Shown here: piece by piece, positions 1-8,748 of the stretch
How the letters are laid out: each line of letters begins with the position of its first letter
Numbering within the stretch: the first letter of the stretch is position 1
Assembly (NCBI RefSeq): GCF_000832125.1
Contig: NZ_JPRK01000005.1
Location: 1-64,000 of the forward strand
DNA: 64,000 nt
Source: Flavobacterium hibernum
Lineage (GTDB): Bacteria; Bacteroidota; Bacteroidia; Flavobacteriales; Flavobacteriaceae
Direction: 5' to 3'
Translations under genes and position numbers: made by a program
Notes under the pieces: generated by a model
Told to the model about the DNA's origin: nothing
Seen by the model: only the letters and a program-made list of their open reading frames with translations
Databases searched by the model: none

Positions 1-394
1 AGGCTTACTATGTTTCCTCCTGTGGCAGCATCATACCAAACAATGCTTGAACCTGATGGTACGGTAGCGCTAGCTGTTAGAGTTTGTGATGAACCTGTCT
101 CACATACTGTTACATTAGCCGGAGCTGTTGGTGCTGATGGTGCGCCATTGATGGTTAAAACAACAGCGGTTCTTGTTAAACTTGAACAAGTTCCGTTTGA
201 AGTCTGACCGTATAGTGTTCTTGTAGCAGCAACTGTACTTACTAAAGTTGCAGGGCTTACTATGCTTCCTCCTGTGGCAGCATCATACCAAACAATGCTT
301 GAACCTGATGGTACGGTAGCGCTAGCTGTTAGAGTTTGTGATGAACCTGTCTCACATACTGTTACATTAGCCGGAGCTGTTGGTGCTGATGGTG
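1..394 (-). repeat. Near-identical 252-bp-period tandem repeat in the surface protein gene
   Basis: Bases 1-142 and 253-394 match at all but two positions (1/253 and 13/265). The period is 252 bp, so each copy codes for one 84-residue Ig-like module in frame. The repeat begins at the window edge, so more copies may lie to the left. The near identity at DNA level indicates recent duplication or gene conversion. Confidence 0.9.
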
Positions 395-3300
395 TCGCAG
401 GTTGTGCATTGAATACAACATTACCTGATGCAGGAGAAATACACCCAACAGCATTTGTTACCGTAAAGTTATATGTAGTTCCTGCCGTTAATCCTGAAAT
501 TGTCGTAGAAGCAGTACTTCCTGTAATATTTCCTGGGTTGATGGTCCAATTTCCTGATGGTAAACCATTCAAAACAACACTTCCAGTAGCAACTGTACAG
601 GTTGGATGTGTTAGGGTTCCAACTGTTGGTGCTGTTGGGATTGCGCTTATACTAATAACAGCACTTCCTGTCATTGTTGCCGTACAAGATGTTCCTGTAT
701 TAGTAGCAATCACAGTATAAGTTCCTGCCGTTGTTTTTGTTCCAAAACTGATCGCATTACCCGTTCCAGTAACAGCGTTTCCATTATTAGATCCTCCTAA
801 TCGTAATTGATAACTTACTCCAATTTCTGAATTGTCTAATCCAACTACAAGTCCTGTTCCTCCTGCACAATATGTTCCACTGCCCGTAACCGTATATGCT
901 ATTGGAAGCGGATTTACAACAGCTGCAACTGCAATTCTAGATCCTGTGGTACAGCCATTATTAGTAGCATCTACATAGTAAGTTGTAGTTGCAGAAACGT
1001 TTGGTTCATAAATTGTTCCTGTCGTTAACGGAGTACCTCCTGTAACATTACTATACCAGCTAATTGTTCCTGCCGATGCCGAAGCAGATAAAGACACTGT
1101 TCCCGCACCACATCGAGATCCTGAAGTTGTGTTAGTAATTGTTGGCGTCGTATTTACTGTCGCTGTAACTTTAGTTCTAGTTGCAGACTTACATCCATTA
1201 GCAACTGCCTCTACATAATAATCTGTAGTTGCAGATAAATTTGGTGTAGTATAACTTGTTCCGGTAGCTACTAACGTTCCACCTGTCGCTGCAGTATACC
1301 AATTGATTGTTCCTGCTGAGGCTGTTGCTCCCAAAATTACCGATCCTGAATCACATATTGATTTAGGATCCACGGATGTTATAGTAGGCTGTGCATTAAT
1401 AACATAATTAGTCGCTGTTCTACAGCCTGTGTTATTAGAACATTCCGCATAAAAAATAGTTGATATAGGTGTTGTTCTATTTGCTACACCTGAATTTAGT
1501 ACTCCTACAGGATCAAAAGAATTACCTGAACCTATTGATGTACCTCCAGATGGCAATGTATACCAATTTATAGTTCCATTTATTGTATAAGCTACAGTAA
1601 TTTGAATATAGTCAACTGATGCTGTTCTACTACTATTATTATTATTGTAACTTGACAAAACAACACCAAAATTCGCAGCATTAATATCAGCAGCTGTCCA
1701 TGTCGATCCCCATAGATCAGCTTCTCCTCCATAAGAATTTGTACTAAAACTAGTAGTCCAATTAGTACCTGTAACAGCTTTATTTAAAGTCTGAACTATC
1801 CCTCCTTTAACTAGACTCACTCTGTTATCACGAATACCAGTATTATTAACTGATCTTCTATTGATTATTACCGTAATCCCATTTATCGTAGCATTTGAAG
1901 GAATTGCAAAGCCATAATTAGTCCCTCTAAGATACTGACTCGTACTTCCTGAACTTAAACTTACAGTTGCATAGTTATTATCTTCGGCAGTAATATTTCC
2001 TGAACTTGACCATCCCGTTCCTGAACCAGGATTTATATTATTTCCTGTTCCTGCATTTGTTTCTCCGGTAGTATCAGATATTGAGCATGCTGACGTAGCC
2101 TTTAATGTATCCGTCCCACTTGGACACATTGACACTCCCGTAGTTGTTGGCGCATTAGTAACTGTATTGATTACTAAACTCGTACTAGGAAATGAAGTAC
2201 AACCTTGTGCATTGGTTGTAGTTACCTGATAAGTTCCAGGTACCAAGGTAGAAAAAACTCCTGTCTGATTTTTAACTGGTCCACTTACCGGATTTATACC
2301 TGTCAAAGTAAAACTCACATTTGGACCATTAGCTGGACTGCTTACAGTTATGGTTCCTGTTGGAGTAGTACAACTTGTCTGTATTGTTACACTAGCAGTT
2401 GGAGCTGCTGGTAAGGCCAAAATCGTAATATCATCTACTTTTATTGGATTATCACCTTTAAAATTCACCCCCGGAACAACTGCTTGGTTTGCTCCTTCAT
2501 AATTTTTAAATACTGTACCATATCCATTTGTAGCTGCAGTTATTTTTCTAGTTGCATCTAGACTTCGAGTTGGATCTAAGTACTGAGCTTGTGCATTAGA
2601 ACTATAAGTTCCTCCAGCAATTGCACCTGCTACTTTTCCAACCAAGATTATGGTAACTATTCCGTTTTGTGCAATATTAAAATTTCCAATTAAAGGATTA
2701 TTAGCTGTACCTGTACTGGACAAAGCCCCAGAAGGACCAGAAGCCTCCGTTGAATAGGAGGCTGTTGCAGCATCAAATTCAATATTTGTTGGAAAAGTGA
2801 AATCTAATAAAACTCCAGCCGCATTTCCTGCTCCTGTATTTTTTATTTGAATCTCATATGTAACTTTCTCACCAATCGAACCACATACTTCACTTGTTGT
2901 TAATGCCTTTACTGTTGTCTCCAAAACAGGAAAACAACTTGCATTTACTTGCAAATTAGTAGGTATATCAGAAGAAATAAATGATTTTACAGATCCAGCT
3001 TCACCTGGTTGTGCACCATGACTTTCTCCACTAGCACTACCATTATCTGTTCCACCAGGGGCACCAGCAGTAACAAAAGGATTTATCGTTACTCCTGTTC
3101 CTGGAACATTATATCTAATAATTCCACCACCACCACCTCCACCTGGTCCATGTGAATTTCCTAAGTCATTAAGTGTGTTACCTCCCCTTCCTCCATTCGC
3201 CTCAATAGTAACATTTGTAGCTATAGTATTATTATTCGAAATATTTAAAAAAACGCTTCCTCCAGCTCCACCACCACCAGCTCCATCTGGAGATCCTGCG

Positions 3301-4553
3301 TAAGAACCTGGGGCACCAGCGCCCCCATTTGCTTTAATTGTTCCAGATCCTTGAATATTACCTGCATTAATAAGGATTATAGCTCCACCAACTCCTCCTT
3401 TAACACCATTTATAGCGTTATTGGCATCACCAGCTCCACCGCCACCTCCCATAATTAATCGAGTCAGTTCTGGTTCTGCTGTATTAAAAGAAGTAAATCC
3501 TGGTCTTCCTCCACCTGTCAAAGGCGGTTTAGCTGAGAGAAGATCGCCGCCGCCGCCTTGCCATCCTGCACCACCTAAACCTCCATATCCTCCATTTCCT
3601 CCACCGCCACCGCCGGAGTTATGATCATTTCCTCCACCACCTGCGTTTGCAGGAGCTCCTCTACCTGACGATCCTCCCGGTAATCCTTCATTTGCTGCTC
3701 CATTATCAACTTGATTAAAACCATCCCACATGTATCTTGGTGTTCCCGCAATACCTTCTCCTTTTCCTGAAATTGCAGTATTATTTGAGGCACCTACATA
3801 AGTTTTAGAATCATTTGCATTAGTTGCTGCTACTGGGCTGTAGCCCCCCCTAAATCCTCTTGCTGACCCATCAATTGTATTGCCGTTAAAATTAAAAGTC
3901 CCAGAAACATTAAAAGCAATTACCCCTCCTGCAACACCATTAAAAGGCGGAGTTGTAATAGTAGAATTTAACGTTAGATTAGAATATTGCGGTACTCTAA
4001 CGATTTGAAATGTTCTCTGTCCTCTGGTTGGCGTTGCTTTTGCATTAAAAAAACTATTTCGAACACCGCCAGTAGGACCTGTTCCTTTAAAAGTCAGATT
4101 TCCTCCTGCCAGTGGAACATTATTTGTAGCAATAACGTACTCAAAAATCCCCGTATTATTAATATTTAGAAGCCCAGTACCCCCTAAACCGTCTTTACCA
4201 CTATTTGTTGTTCCAGATCCATATGCTTGATTGTTACTGTAATCAATTGTTGCATCTTGCATCTGGATAATCAAAATCAGATCTCCAACTGAAATAGGAG
4301 TAGTCCCAAAATTGTTCAGTTTACTATCTGTTCCTGGAGATGCCGCCAATAAAATTGCCTGGGCCCCAGCATTTAAATTAGTATCACCACTAACTGGGAA
4401 ATAAGTGTTTATAGAACCTGTTATCGCTATAGGGCCATCACCTCCGGGTGTTCCACAAACTTGTGCAAATGAAGAGATAGAAGTTACTGTGAGCAATAAA
4501 ACAAGTGAGATTAGCTTAAATGAATTAAACTTTCTAAAAGTAAAGTTACGCAT
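1..4553 (-). CDS. Very large secreted Ig-like / glycine-rich surface protein (5' part, C-terminus outside window)
   Basis: The reading frame opens with ATG at 4553 and has no stop down to position 1, giving about 1517 residues without the C-terminus. Residues 1-31 form a signal peptide ending in SSFAQ. Residues of about 300-480 are extremely glycine-rich (runs of GGGG with Asn, Ala and Tyr). About 535-700 resembles a DUF11-type surface repeat (sequence around TYEIQIKNTGAGNA). After about 715 come Ig-like modules of the CHU_C-associated kind, each with a C...G...W(Y/W)...GG...Y pattern such as GTINWYTAATGG. A separate domain at about 815-990 is inserted inside one module. The left edge holds a near-identical 84-residue repeat. 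Such proteins are usually exported by the type IX system and act as adhesins or matrix proteins; the C-terminal sorting domain that would prove this is outside the window. No specific ligand can be inferred. Confidence 0.85.
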   Translation of the reverse strand, partial: MRNFTFRKFNSFKLISLVLLLTVTSISSFAQVCGTPGGDGPIAITGSINTYFPVSGDTNLNAGAQAILLAASPGTDSKLNNFGTTPISVGDLILIIQMQDATIDYSNNQAYGSGTTNSGKDGLGGTGLLNINNTGIFEYVIATNNVPLAGGNLTFKGTGPTGGVRNSFFNAKATPTRGQRTFQIVRVPQYSNLTLNSTITTPPFNGVAGGVIAFNVSGTFNFNGNTIDGSARGFRGGYSPVAATNANDSKTYVGASNNTAISGKGEGIAGTPRYMWDGFNQVDNGAANEGLPGGSSGRGAPANAGGGGNDHNSGGGGGGNGGYGGLGGAGWQGGGGDLLSAKPPLTGGGRPGFTSFNTAEPELTRLIMGGGGGAGDANNAINGVKGGVGGAIILINAGNIQGSGTIKANGGAGAPGSYAGSPDGAGGGGAGGSVFLNISNNNTIATNVTIEANGGRGGNTLNDLGNSHGPGGGGGGGIIRYNVPGTGVTINPFVTAGAPGGTDNGSASGESHGAQPGEAGSVKSFISSDIPTNLQVNASCFPVLETTVKALTTSEVCGSIGEKVTYEIQIKNTGAGNAAGVLLDFTFPTNIEFDAATASYSTEASGPSGALSSTGTANNPLIGNFNIAQNGIVTIILVGKVAGAIAGGTYSSNAQAQYLDPTRSLDATRKITAATNGYGTVFKNYEGANQAVVPGVNFKGDNPIKVDDITILALPAAPTASVTIQTSCTTPTGTITVSSPANGPNVSFTLTGINPVSGPVKNQTGVFSTLVPGTYQVTTTNAQGCTSFPSTSLVINTVTNAPTTTGVSMCPSGTDTLKATSACSISDTTGETNAGTGNNINPGSGTGWSSSGNITAEDNNYATVSLSSGSTSQYLRGTNYGFAIPSNATINGITVIINRRSVNNTGIRDNRVSLVKGGIVQTLNKAVTGTNWTTSFSTNSYGGEADLWGSTWTAADINAANFGVVLSSYNNNNSSRTASVDYIQITVAYTINGTINWYTLPSGGTSIGSGNSFDPVGVLNSGVANRTTPISTIFYAECSNNTGCRTATNYVINAQPTITSVDPKSICDSGSVILGATASAGTINWYTAATGGTLVATGTSYTTPNLSATTDYYVEAVANGCKSATRTKVTATVNTTPTITNTTSGSRCGAGTVSLSASASAGTISWYSNVTGGTPLTTGTIYEPNVSATTTYYVDATNNGCTTGSRIAVAAVVNPLPIAYTVTGSGTYCAGGTGLVVGLDNSEIGVSYQLRLGGSNNGNAVTGTGNAISFGTKTTAGTYTVIATNTGTSCTATMTGSAVISISAIPTAPTVGTLTHPTCTVATGSVVLNGLPSGNWTINPGNITGSTASTTISGLTAGTTYNFTVTNAVGCISPASGNVVFNAQPATPSAPTAPANVTVCETGSSQTLTASATVPSGSSIVWYDAATGGSIVSPATLVSTVAATRTLYGQTSNGTCSSLTRTAVVLTINGAPSAPTAPANVTVCETGSSQTLTASATVPSGSSIVWYDAATGGNIVS

Positions 4554-5268
4554 AGACAATTGTGGTATTAGGAATAGAAGTATTGAAAGCCGAAGAACCA
4601 AATGTGGTTTTCAGCATATAAGATAAATACGATAAAATGAAGGGAATAGTTTTTGAAAATCTTAAAAAAATGACCCGCCGATTCTCATAACAATAAAGTA
4701 GTTTTCGCACCATAAATAGCATACATTCAAGACATAAAAATGTCTTATAGGTTAAAATTGTAGTTTTGGAGTCGCGAAAATATACAAAGAGCTGTATACT
4801 AACTACATTCGTCGATAAACTACCAAGATTAACGTTGAAGTGCATATTTTGCCGACAAAAAAACACTTTTGCTGACAAAAAACATGACTATTTGATAAAC
4901 AAACAGTAGAAAGCAATCGAAATATTATTGATATATTCTAATATTTAAGAATAAAGCGACAAAAACGCAATAAATTAAAACAATAGAAGTTTTAAAACAC
5001 CTTCTTAAACAACAATCAAAAGATTAAAAATCAAACAATTACAATTATTCAAAACAAATAAAAATGATTTATTAAACTAATTAATTTTCGTAATAATTTT
5101 TTGCAAGTAGAGCACAAATAGAAGTATTCATTGGAAGGATTATTTTTTATATATTTCCGTTTAAAGAACAATTTCAGAAAATATAGAAAATGAAAGTATA
5201 AAATCGCAGATCAAAAACAAATACAAAAAAATTTACTAAAAAGTAATAAGGAAAACTTAATCTCTAAA
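4554..5268. other. Long AT-rich intergenic stretch upstream of the surface protein gene
   Basis: About 715 bp with no convincing gene. A 110-codon open frame on the minus strand (4546-4878) overlaps the surface gene start and has no recognisable features, so it is treated as chance. I found no exact TAnnTTTG box on the minus strand here. The only clear structure is a 20-bp-spaced direct repeat at 4847-4886. It probably holds the surface protein promoter and regulatory sites. Confidence 0.5.
4847..4886. repeat. Two 20-bp direct repeats (TTTTGCYGACAAAAAAM)
   Basis: TTTTGCCGACAAAAAAACAC (4847-4866) is followed directly by TTTTGCTGACAAAAAACATG (4867-4886). The period of exactly 20 bp is close to two helical turns, which suits two protein molecules bound on the same face of DNA. 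It lies about 300 bp before the surface protein start. A binding role is inference only. Confidence 0.4.
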
Positions 5269-6195
5269 TTATTCCAAAAAAGTTATATTACGTTTTAAAC
5301 CATCGAACTTGGTTCTTTTAATAGGGGAATTTTTAAAGACCGCACGAAAAGTTTCTTCTGTAATTTCTATCCAATCTTTTTTACTAAAGGAAAGTAAATC
5401 CGGATTGGGATTAAATAACGGTTCTGAATGTGGTTTTGAGAATCTATTCCAAGGACAAACATCCTGGCAAGTATCACAACCAAACATCCATTCATCAAAT
5501 TTTCCTTTCATTTCTTGAGGAATATTCTCTTTGAGTTCAATTGTATAGTAAGAAATACATTTGCTTCCGTCAACGACATGAGGCGCTACAATTGCTTGTG
5601 TCGGGCAAGCATCAATACATGCTGTACAAGAACCACAATGATCTGTAGTCGCATGATCATATTCTAATTCGAGATCAAGTATTAGCTCAGCAATAAAATA
5701 AAAAGAACCTACCTTTTGAGTTAGCAGATTACCACTTTTACCAATCCAGCCCAAACCGCTTTTTGCTGCCCAGGCGCGATCTAAAACTGGCGCCGAATCA
5801 ACAAAAGCGCGACCGGAAACATCGCCTATATTTTCCTGAATAGAATGTAAAAATTCCTTTAGTTTTTCTTTGATTACAAAATGATAATCCTGGCCATAAG
5901 CATATTTAGAAATTTTAAAACTGTCCTGACTTTGGGTTTCTTCAGGATAATAATTTAATAAAAGCGACACCACACTTTTAGCATCATCTACCAACAAAGT
6001 GGGATCTAAACGTTTGTCAAAATAATTCTCCATATACGCCATTTGGCCATGATGGTTGTTATTGAGCCATTTTTCAAGACGTGGTGCTTCCTCTTCCAGA
6101 AATCCAGCTTTAGATATTCCGCAAGAAAGAAAACCGAGGCGTTTTGCTTCTGATTTTATAAATTCCGAATATGTTTCTTTTGCATTAATGCTCAT
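5269..6195 (-). CDS. queG: Epoxyqueuosine reductase QueG
   Basis: 308 residues. The family reduces epoxyqueuosine to queuosine at position 34 of tRNA(Asp/Asn/His/Tyr), the last step of queuosine synthesis, using cobalamin and two [4Fe-4S] clusters in the cytoplasm. The two ferredoxin-type cluster motifs are visible: [12 protein letters not shown] near residue 188 and [13 protein letters not shown] near residue 242. The length suits Bacteroidota QueG, which is shorter than the E. coli enzyme. Its ATG overlaps the stop of the P450 gene by 4 bp (ATGA), so it is translated from the ruvB-P450-queG transcript. A queuosine-precursor transporter gene lies elsewhere in the window (49852). Confidence 0.95.
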   Translation of the reverse strand: MSINAKETYSEFIKSEAKRLGFLSCGISKAGFLEEEAPRLEKWLNNNHHGQMAYMENYFDKRLDPTLLVDDAKSVVSLLLNYYPEETQSQDSFKISKYAYGQDYHFVIKEKLKEFLHSIQENIGDVSGRAFVDSAPVLDRAWAAKSGLGWIGKSGNLLTQKVGSFYFIAELILDLELEYDHATTDHCGSCTACIDACPTQAIVAPHVVDGSKCISYYTIELKENIPQEMKGKFDEWMFGCDTCQDVCPWNRFSKPHSEPLFNPNPDLLSFSKKDWIEITEETFRAVFKNSPIKRTKFDGLKRNITFLE

Positions 6196-7538
6196 CTTTT
6201 CGAAAATGACACTTCTACACCAACCGGTTTTAATGTAATTAAAGGATTAAACTGAACTGCATCAGTGCCGGATTTAATCTCATATTTTTTTACAATTTGA
6301 GCAATGGTCAAACACATTTCATAAATAGCAAATCCAGTTCCTATGCACATTCTTGGCCCCGCACCAAACGGGTAAAAATATTGCATAGACTGTTTTTTCT
6401 GCTCGCCTAAGAATCGTTCCGGAACAAATTCACCCGGATTTTGCCAATATTTAGGATTTCTATGTAATTCGTAGAAAGAAACCCCGATAAGAGTTTCCTT
6501 TTTTATATGAAAACCAGCAAGCGTATCATCTGTAACATTTTGTCTGTCTGTAATCCATGCTGGCGGATACAAACGCATAGATTCACTTAATACTGCATTA
6601 GTAAAAGTCATTTTTTGAAGCTGTTCCACAATATTCTCAGTTTGAGATTCTATCTCTAAAATCTCATCCAAAACTCTTTGTTGTACATCGGGATTTCTTC
6701 CTAAAAGATGTAAAGTAAAAGTCAAAGCATTTGCCGTAGTTTCATGTCCTGCGATAAAGAGCACTTTGATTTCATCTACTAATTGTTTAACGGACATACC
6801 CTCTCCCGTATCTTCATATCGGGTTTCCAAAAGCATATTGAGCAAGTCATTAATTTCTTCTTTCGAAGTCATTCTTTGTTCAATAATTTCCTGAATAATA
6901 CTATTATTTTCTTCAGCAAGTTCTAGATGTTTCTTTACTTGTCCGCTTAAAGAGAACCACCATGCTTTATGTGGAAGTCTAATTTCTTTGATTAAGAAAT
7001 TCTGAACTTCTTCAATAATAAATTTAATTCGGTTTAGTTTTTCGTCAGAAATTGAAAGTTGAAACAATGACTTCGCAACGACATTAAACGCTAACTGGCT
7101 CATTACAGGAAAAACATCAATAGATTCTCCCTCTGCTAGATTATCTAATTCTGAAGTAATAGTCAAATTCATATTTTCGACCAACTGATTCATCTTTTGT
7201 TTATGAAATGCAGGTTGAATTAATCTTCTTTGTTTTAACCAAAAGTCACCATCAACTGTCAAAAGCCCTTTTCCTAAATACTTAGAAAGGTATACGGATT
7301 GAAATTTAGATTTATGATAATTCTTTTGATTCTTTTGTAAAATATATTGAGCAATTTCATTATCTCTTGATAAGATTATATGTTTAGAAACTCCAATTTT
7401 AAGAGAAAAAGAGTCTCCAAATTGCTCAAAATATCTTTTATGAAAAGGAATCGGGTTTCTACGCACTCCTTCTGCATCCAGAAAGAATCGCAATATCGAA
7501 AGCCTGTTTGGGTAATTATATTTTCTATTTTCAGACAT
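6192..7538 (-). CDS. Cytochrome P450
   Basis: 448 residues, a soluble bacterial P450. Visible motifs are the I-helix oxygen-activation motif AGHETTAN, the K-helix ExxR (ESMR), the meander PERF (VPERFLG), and the haem-binding loop [12 protein letters not shown] with the cysteine thiolate at about residue 396. It resembles the CYP102/CYP4-like fatty-acid hydroxylase group common in flavobacteria, but the substrate cannot be read from sequence and no redox partner gene is adjacent. It begins 11 bp after ruvB and ends overlapping queG, so the three genes form one operon without an evident functional link. Confidence 0.93.
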   Translation of the reverse strand: MSENRKYNYPNRLSILRFFLDAEGVRRNPIPFHKRYFEQFGDSFSLKIGVSKHIILSRDNEIAQYILQKNQKNYHKSKFQSVYLSKYLGKGLLTVDGDFWLKQRRLIQPAFHKQKMNQLVENMNLTITSELDNLAEGESIDVFPVMSQLAFNVVAKSLFQLSISDEKLNRIKFIIEEVQNFLIKEIRLPHKAWWFSLSGQVKKHLELAEENNSIIQEIIEQRMTSKEEINDLLNMLLETRYEDTGEGMSVKQLVDEIKVLFIAGHETTANALTFTLHLLGRNPDVQQRVLDEILEIESQTENIVEQLQKMTFTNAVLSESMRLYPPAWITDRQNVTDDTLAGFHIKKETLIGVSFYELHRNPKYWQNPGEFVPERFLGEQKKQSMQYFYPFGAGPRMCIGTGFAIYEMCLTIAQIVKKYEIKSGTDAVQFNPLITLKPVGVEVSFSKR

Positions 7539-7549
7539 TTTGATTACAA

Positions 7550-8572
7550 TTAAAACAATCCGCCCTGAATATTAGTATTTAGTTTGCCTAAGTGCTTATA
7601 TGCTTTATCCGTTACTTCACGTCCGCGTGGCGTACGCATAATAAAACCTTCCTGAATTAAAAATGGTTCATAAACTTCTTCGATCGTTTCGCTACTTTCA
7701 GAAACTGCAGTTGCCAAAGTTGAAAGTCCAACAGGCCCTCCTTTAAATTTATTAATGATGGTCAACAAGATTTTATTATCCATTTCATCCAATCCATGCG
7801 CATCAACATTAAGGGCTCTTAACGCATAACGTGCAATTTCAAGATCGATGGTTCCGTTACCTTTTATCTGCGCAAAATCTCGCACTCTTCGTAATAATGC
7901 ATTGGCTATACGAGGAGTTCCACGACTTCTACCGGCTATTTCGATAGCAGCATCTAATGAAATTGGCATTTTAAGAATTGACGAACTTCTTTCGACAATA
8001 GTTGTTAAAAGTTCAGTAGTATAATATTGTAAACGTGACGAAATTCCGAAACGGGCACGCATTGGCGCTGTCAGTAATCCGGAACGAGTTGTTGCCCCAA
8101 TTAAAGTAAAAGGATTTAAATTAATTTGTACCGTTCTGGCATTTGGTCCAGACTCGATCATAATATCAATTTTAAAATCTTCCATTGCCGAGTACAAATA
8201 CTCTTCGACAATTGGGCTTAAACGATGAATTTCGTCAATGAATAAAACATCTCTTTCATCGAGATTAGTCAAAAGACCCGCTAAATCTCCAGGTTTGTCT
8301 AAAACAGGTCCTGAAGTAATTTTGATACCCACTTCTAGTTCATTCGCCAAGATATTAGCCAAAGTAGTTTTACCTAATCCGGGAGGTCCGTGAAAAAGTG
8401 TATGATCAAGTGCTTCACCACGTTGATTGGCTGCAGCAACAAAAACTTTTAAATTCTCTAAAACTTGATCTTGTCCGGCAAAATCATCAAATGACAGCGG
8501 ACGCAATCTTTTTTCAAGATCTAATTCTTCTGGATTGTACCCATTTGTTGTGGGATCTAGGTTTTCATTCAT
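7550..8572 (-). CDS. ruvB: Holliday junction branch migration ATPase RuvB
   Basis: 340 residues, the usual RuvB length. RuvB hexamers drive RuvA-bound Holliday junctions during recombinational repair. Walker [10 protein letters not shown] is at residues 62-70, Walker B FIDEIH near 113, sensor motif GATTRSG, and the C-terminal winged-helix domain ends in a TPRGR-containing segment. The start MNENLDPTT is supported because the RuvB core follows at the family spacing. It is the first gene of ruvB-P450-queG. A TATCTTTG promoter box lies only 4 bp before the ATG (see the promoter entry). Confidence 0.97.
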   Translation of the reverse strand: MNENLDPTTNGYNPEELDLEKRLRPLSFDDFAGQDQVLENLKVFVAAANQRGEALDHTLFHGPPGLGKTTLANILANELEVGIKITSGPVLDKPGDLAGLLTNLDERDVLFIDEIHRLSPIVEEYLYSAMEDFKIDIMIESGPNARTVQINLNPFTLIGATTRSGLLTAPMRARFGISSRLQYYTTELLTTIVERSSSILKMPISLDAAIEIAGRSRGTPRIANALLRRVRDFAQIKGNGTIDLEIARYALRALNVDAHGLDEMDNKILLTIINKFKGGPVGLSTLATAVSESSETIEEVYEPFLIQEGFIMRTPRGREVTDKAYKHLGKLNTNIQGGLF

Positions 8573-8576
8573 TTTA

Positions 8577-8584
8577 CAAAGATA
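8577..8584 (-). promoter_or_regulatory. Candidate -7 box of ruvB, very close to the start codon
   Basis: On the minus strand TATCTTTG matches TAnnTTTG exactly and is followed by TAAA and the ruvB ATG. Transcription would begin at or next to the ATG, giving a leaderless or nearly leaderless mRNA. I see no matching TTTG at the right distance upstream, so this is tentative. Confidence 0.35.
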
Positions 8585-8709
8585 GACAAAGTAATCAGTT
8601 TGTAAAATAGATAAATTTTAAATAAAAGGAAACCAAATTTTCAATTTTTTAAAATTACAAATTACAATACGAGGTTAAACTTAACTGGAATTTGGAATTT
8701 ATAAAAACA

Positions 8710-8741
8710 AAAAAGACCATCTTTTCAGATGGTCTTTTTTA
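8710..8741 (-). terminator. Terminator of the act-cox operon
   Basis: On the minus strand, inverted arms AGACCATCT / AGATGGTCT enclose a GAAA loop and are followed by a T-run, 8 bp after the coxA stop codon. AAAA on the other side makes it possibly bidirectional. Confidence 0.85.
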
Positions 8742-8748
8742 AATATTT

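Noticed and set aside
1..394. Regular repeats at the left edge as a possible CRISPR array
   Set aside because: The repeat unit is 142 bp with a 252-bp period, in frame with a coding region; not CRISPR.
262..720. Open frames on the plus strand within the first 4.5 kb (such as 262-720 and 3421-3624)
   Set aside because: They are antisense shadows of the Ig-like/glycine-rich gene on the minus strand, whose frame is unbroken with sensible domains.
4546..4878. 110-codon minus-strand frame starting MSAKVFFCRQ
   Set aside because: Overlaps the surface gene start in another frame, no recognisable domain or promoter, high Cys/Phe/Tyr composition typical of chance frames.
6192..8572. ruvB-P450-queG as a biosynthetic gene cluster
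   Set aside because: The partners are housekeeping genes and no tailoring or core enzyme is nearby; simple co-transcription is sufficient.
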